A stretch of 64,000 nt of DNA, from NCBI GenBank assembly GCA_905250125.1, contig CAJNOL010000377.1, positions 59,024 to 123,023 of the forward strand, written 5' to 3'. The position numbers and the translations under genes are program-made. Of this stretch, positions 63,819-64,000 are shown piece by piece (positions within the stretch are counted from its first letter, which is position 1; every line of letters starts with the position of its first letter). The notes beneath the pieces were generated by a model. That model worked only from the letters and a program-made list of their open reading frames with translations. It was not told the origin of the DNA and searched no databases. The stretch comes from Rotaria sordida. Its lineage: Eukaryota > Rotifera > Eurotatoria > Philodinida > Philodinidae.

Positions 63819-64000
63819 CAGAGATGTGCGGTCCACGGGGTTCACCCTGCGGGCCACGTGGCGACGGGCGGGCGGGGAAGAAAAATTTAATTAAACGCGG
63901 GATTAATGGGGCGCGGGTATTTTCCGGCACACGGGCGGGCGGGGCGGGTAATCATTTTTTTAAATGACACGGGTCTCGGGCGGAGCGGGTATGAAATACA
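63819..64000. mobile_element. GC-rich hAT-like repeat cut by the right edge
   Basis: At 63819 composition jumps from AT-rich to strongly GC-rich, starting CAGAGATGTGCGGTCC. It contains clustered runs such as CGGGCGGGCGGGG and CGGGCGGGCGGGGCGGG. The CAGAG.TG start is typical of hAT terminal repeats. The G-runs could form G-quadruplexes. The right end and any target duplication lie outside the window. Confidence 0.55.

Noticed and set aside
63730-63930. Minus-strand 66-aa ORF rich in Pro/Arg/Gly
   Set aside because: Composition follows the GC-rich repeat and the frame crosses the repeat boundary.

Overview
This is an AT-rich animal genomic window. Genes are split by many short introns (mostly 45-75 nt, GT..AG), with a few long introns that have collected repeats. 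The conserved proteins are metazoan: a CEP295 relative, MTPAP, PRPS, NOS1AP/CAPON and SART3. A bacterial-style stand-alone NAD synthetase that has gained introns, repeated 3' splice acceptors a few bases upstream of start codons (which would fit spliced-leader trans-splicing), and an orphan protein of a type I associate with rotifers together point to a bdelloid rotifer (Rotaria/Adineta-like). That assignment is an inference; no rRNA or mitochondrial marker is present.

Layout. 1-4469 (-): CEP295-like centriole protein, probably running off the left edge. It is head-to-head with 4856-10671 (+), mitochondrial poly(A) polymerase MTPAP, whose last intron holds a nest of transposons. An HU-domain (CCDC81-like) gene follows 115 bp later, a possible operon. 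11.5-17.7 kb is gene-poor and contains a decayed titin/twitchin-like fragment. 17.7-18.6 kb (+): small type I membrane protein. 21.6-22.2 kb (-): basic-repeat (STPR-like) protein. 23.6-26.2 kb (+): PRPP synthetase with a 10-nt microexon. 27.6-28.1 kb (+): unknown coiled-coil ORF. 30.2-31.2 kb (-): NadE-type NAD synthetase. 33.6-35.9 kb (-): enoyl-CoA hydratase and inorganic pyrophosphatase in tandem. 36.7-38.5 kb (+): CCDC166-like coiled-coil protein. 38.6-41.8 kb: repeats and decayed ORFs. 41.8-43.2 kb (+): intronless secreted protein. 44.6-45.2 kb (-): orphan protein. 45.2-54.3 kb: gene desert. 54.3-57.1 kb (+): NOS1AP. 58.3-62.9 kb (+): SART3. The right edge is an abrupt GC-rich, hAT-like repeat.

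The genes are mostly unrelated housekeeping functions: centriole/cilium (CEP295, CCDC81-like, CCDC166-like), nucleotide and cofactor metabolism (PRPS, NadE, PPase), RNA processing (MTPAP, SART3) and signalling (NOS1AP). I found no single new multi-gene system. The most distinctive structure is a set of long inverted repeats (arms about 150-340 bp, short loops) in several unrelated families. They lie in introns and intergenic DNA, and one family has relatives in both long introns of SART3. One nest inside MTPAP can be read in full: a 1.78-kb element with 13-bp terminal inverted repeats and a 9-bp target duplication, containing a 274-bp hAT-type MITE with a perfect 8-bp duplication and a hairpin of about 770 bp. 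All exon joins for conserved genes were checked for phase by hand; the products come out at or near the usual length of their families.
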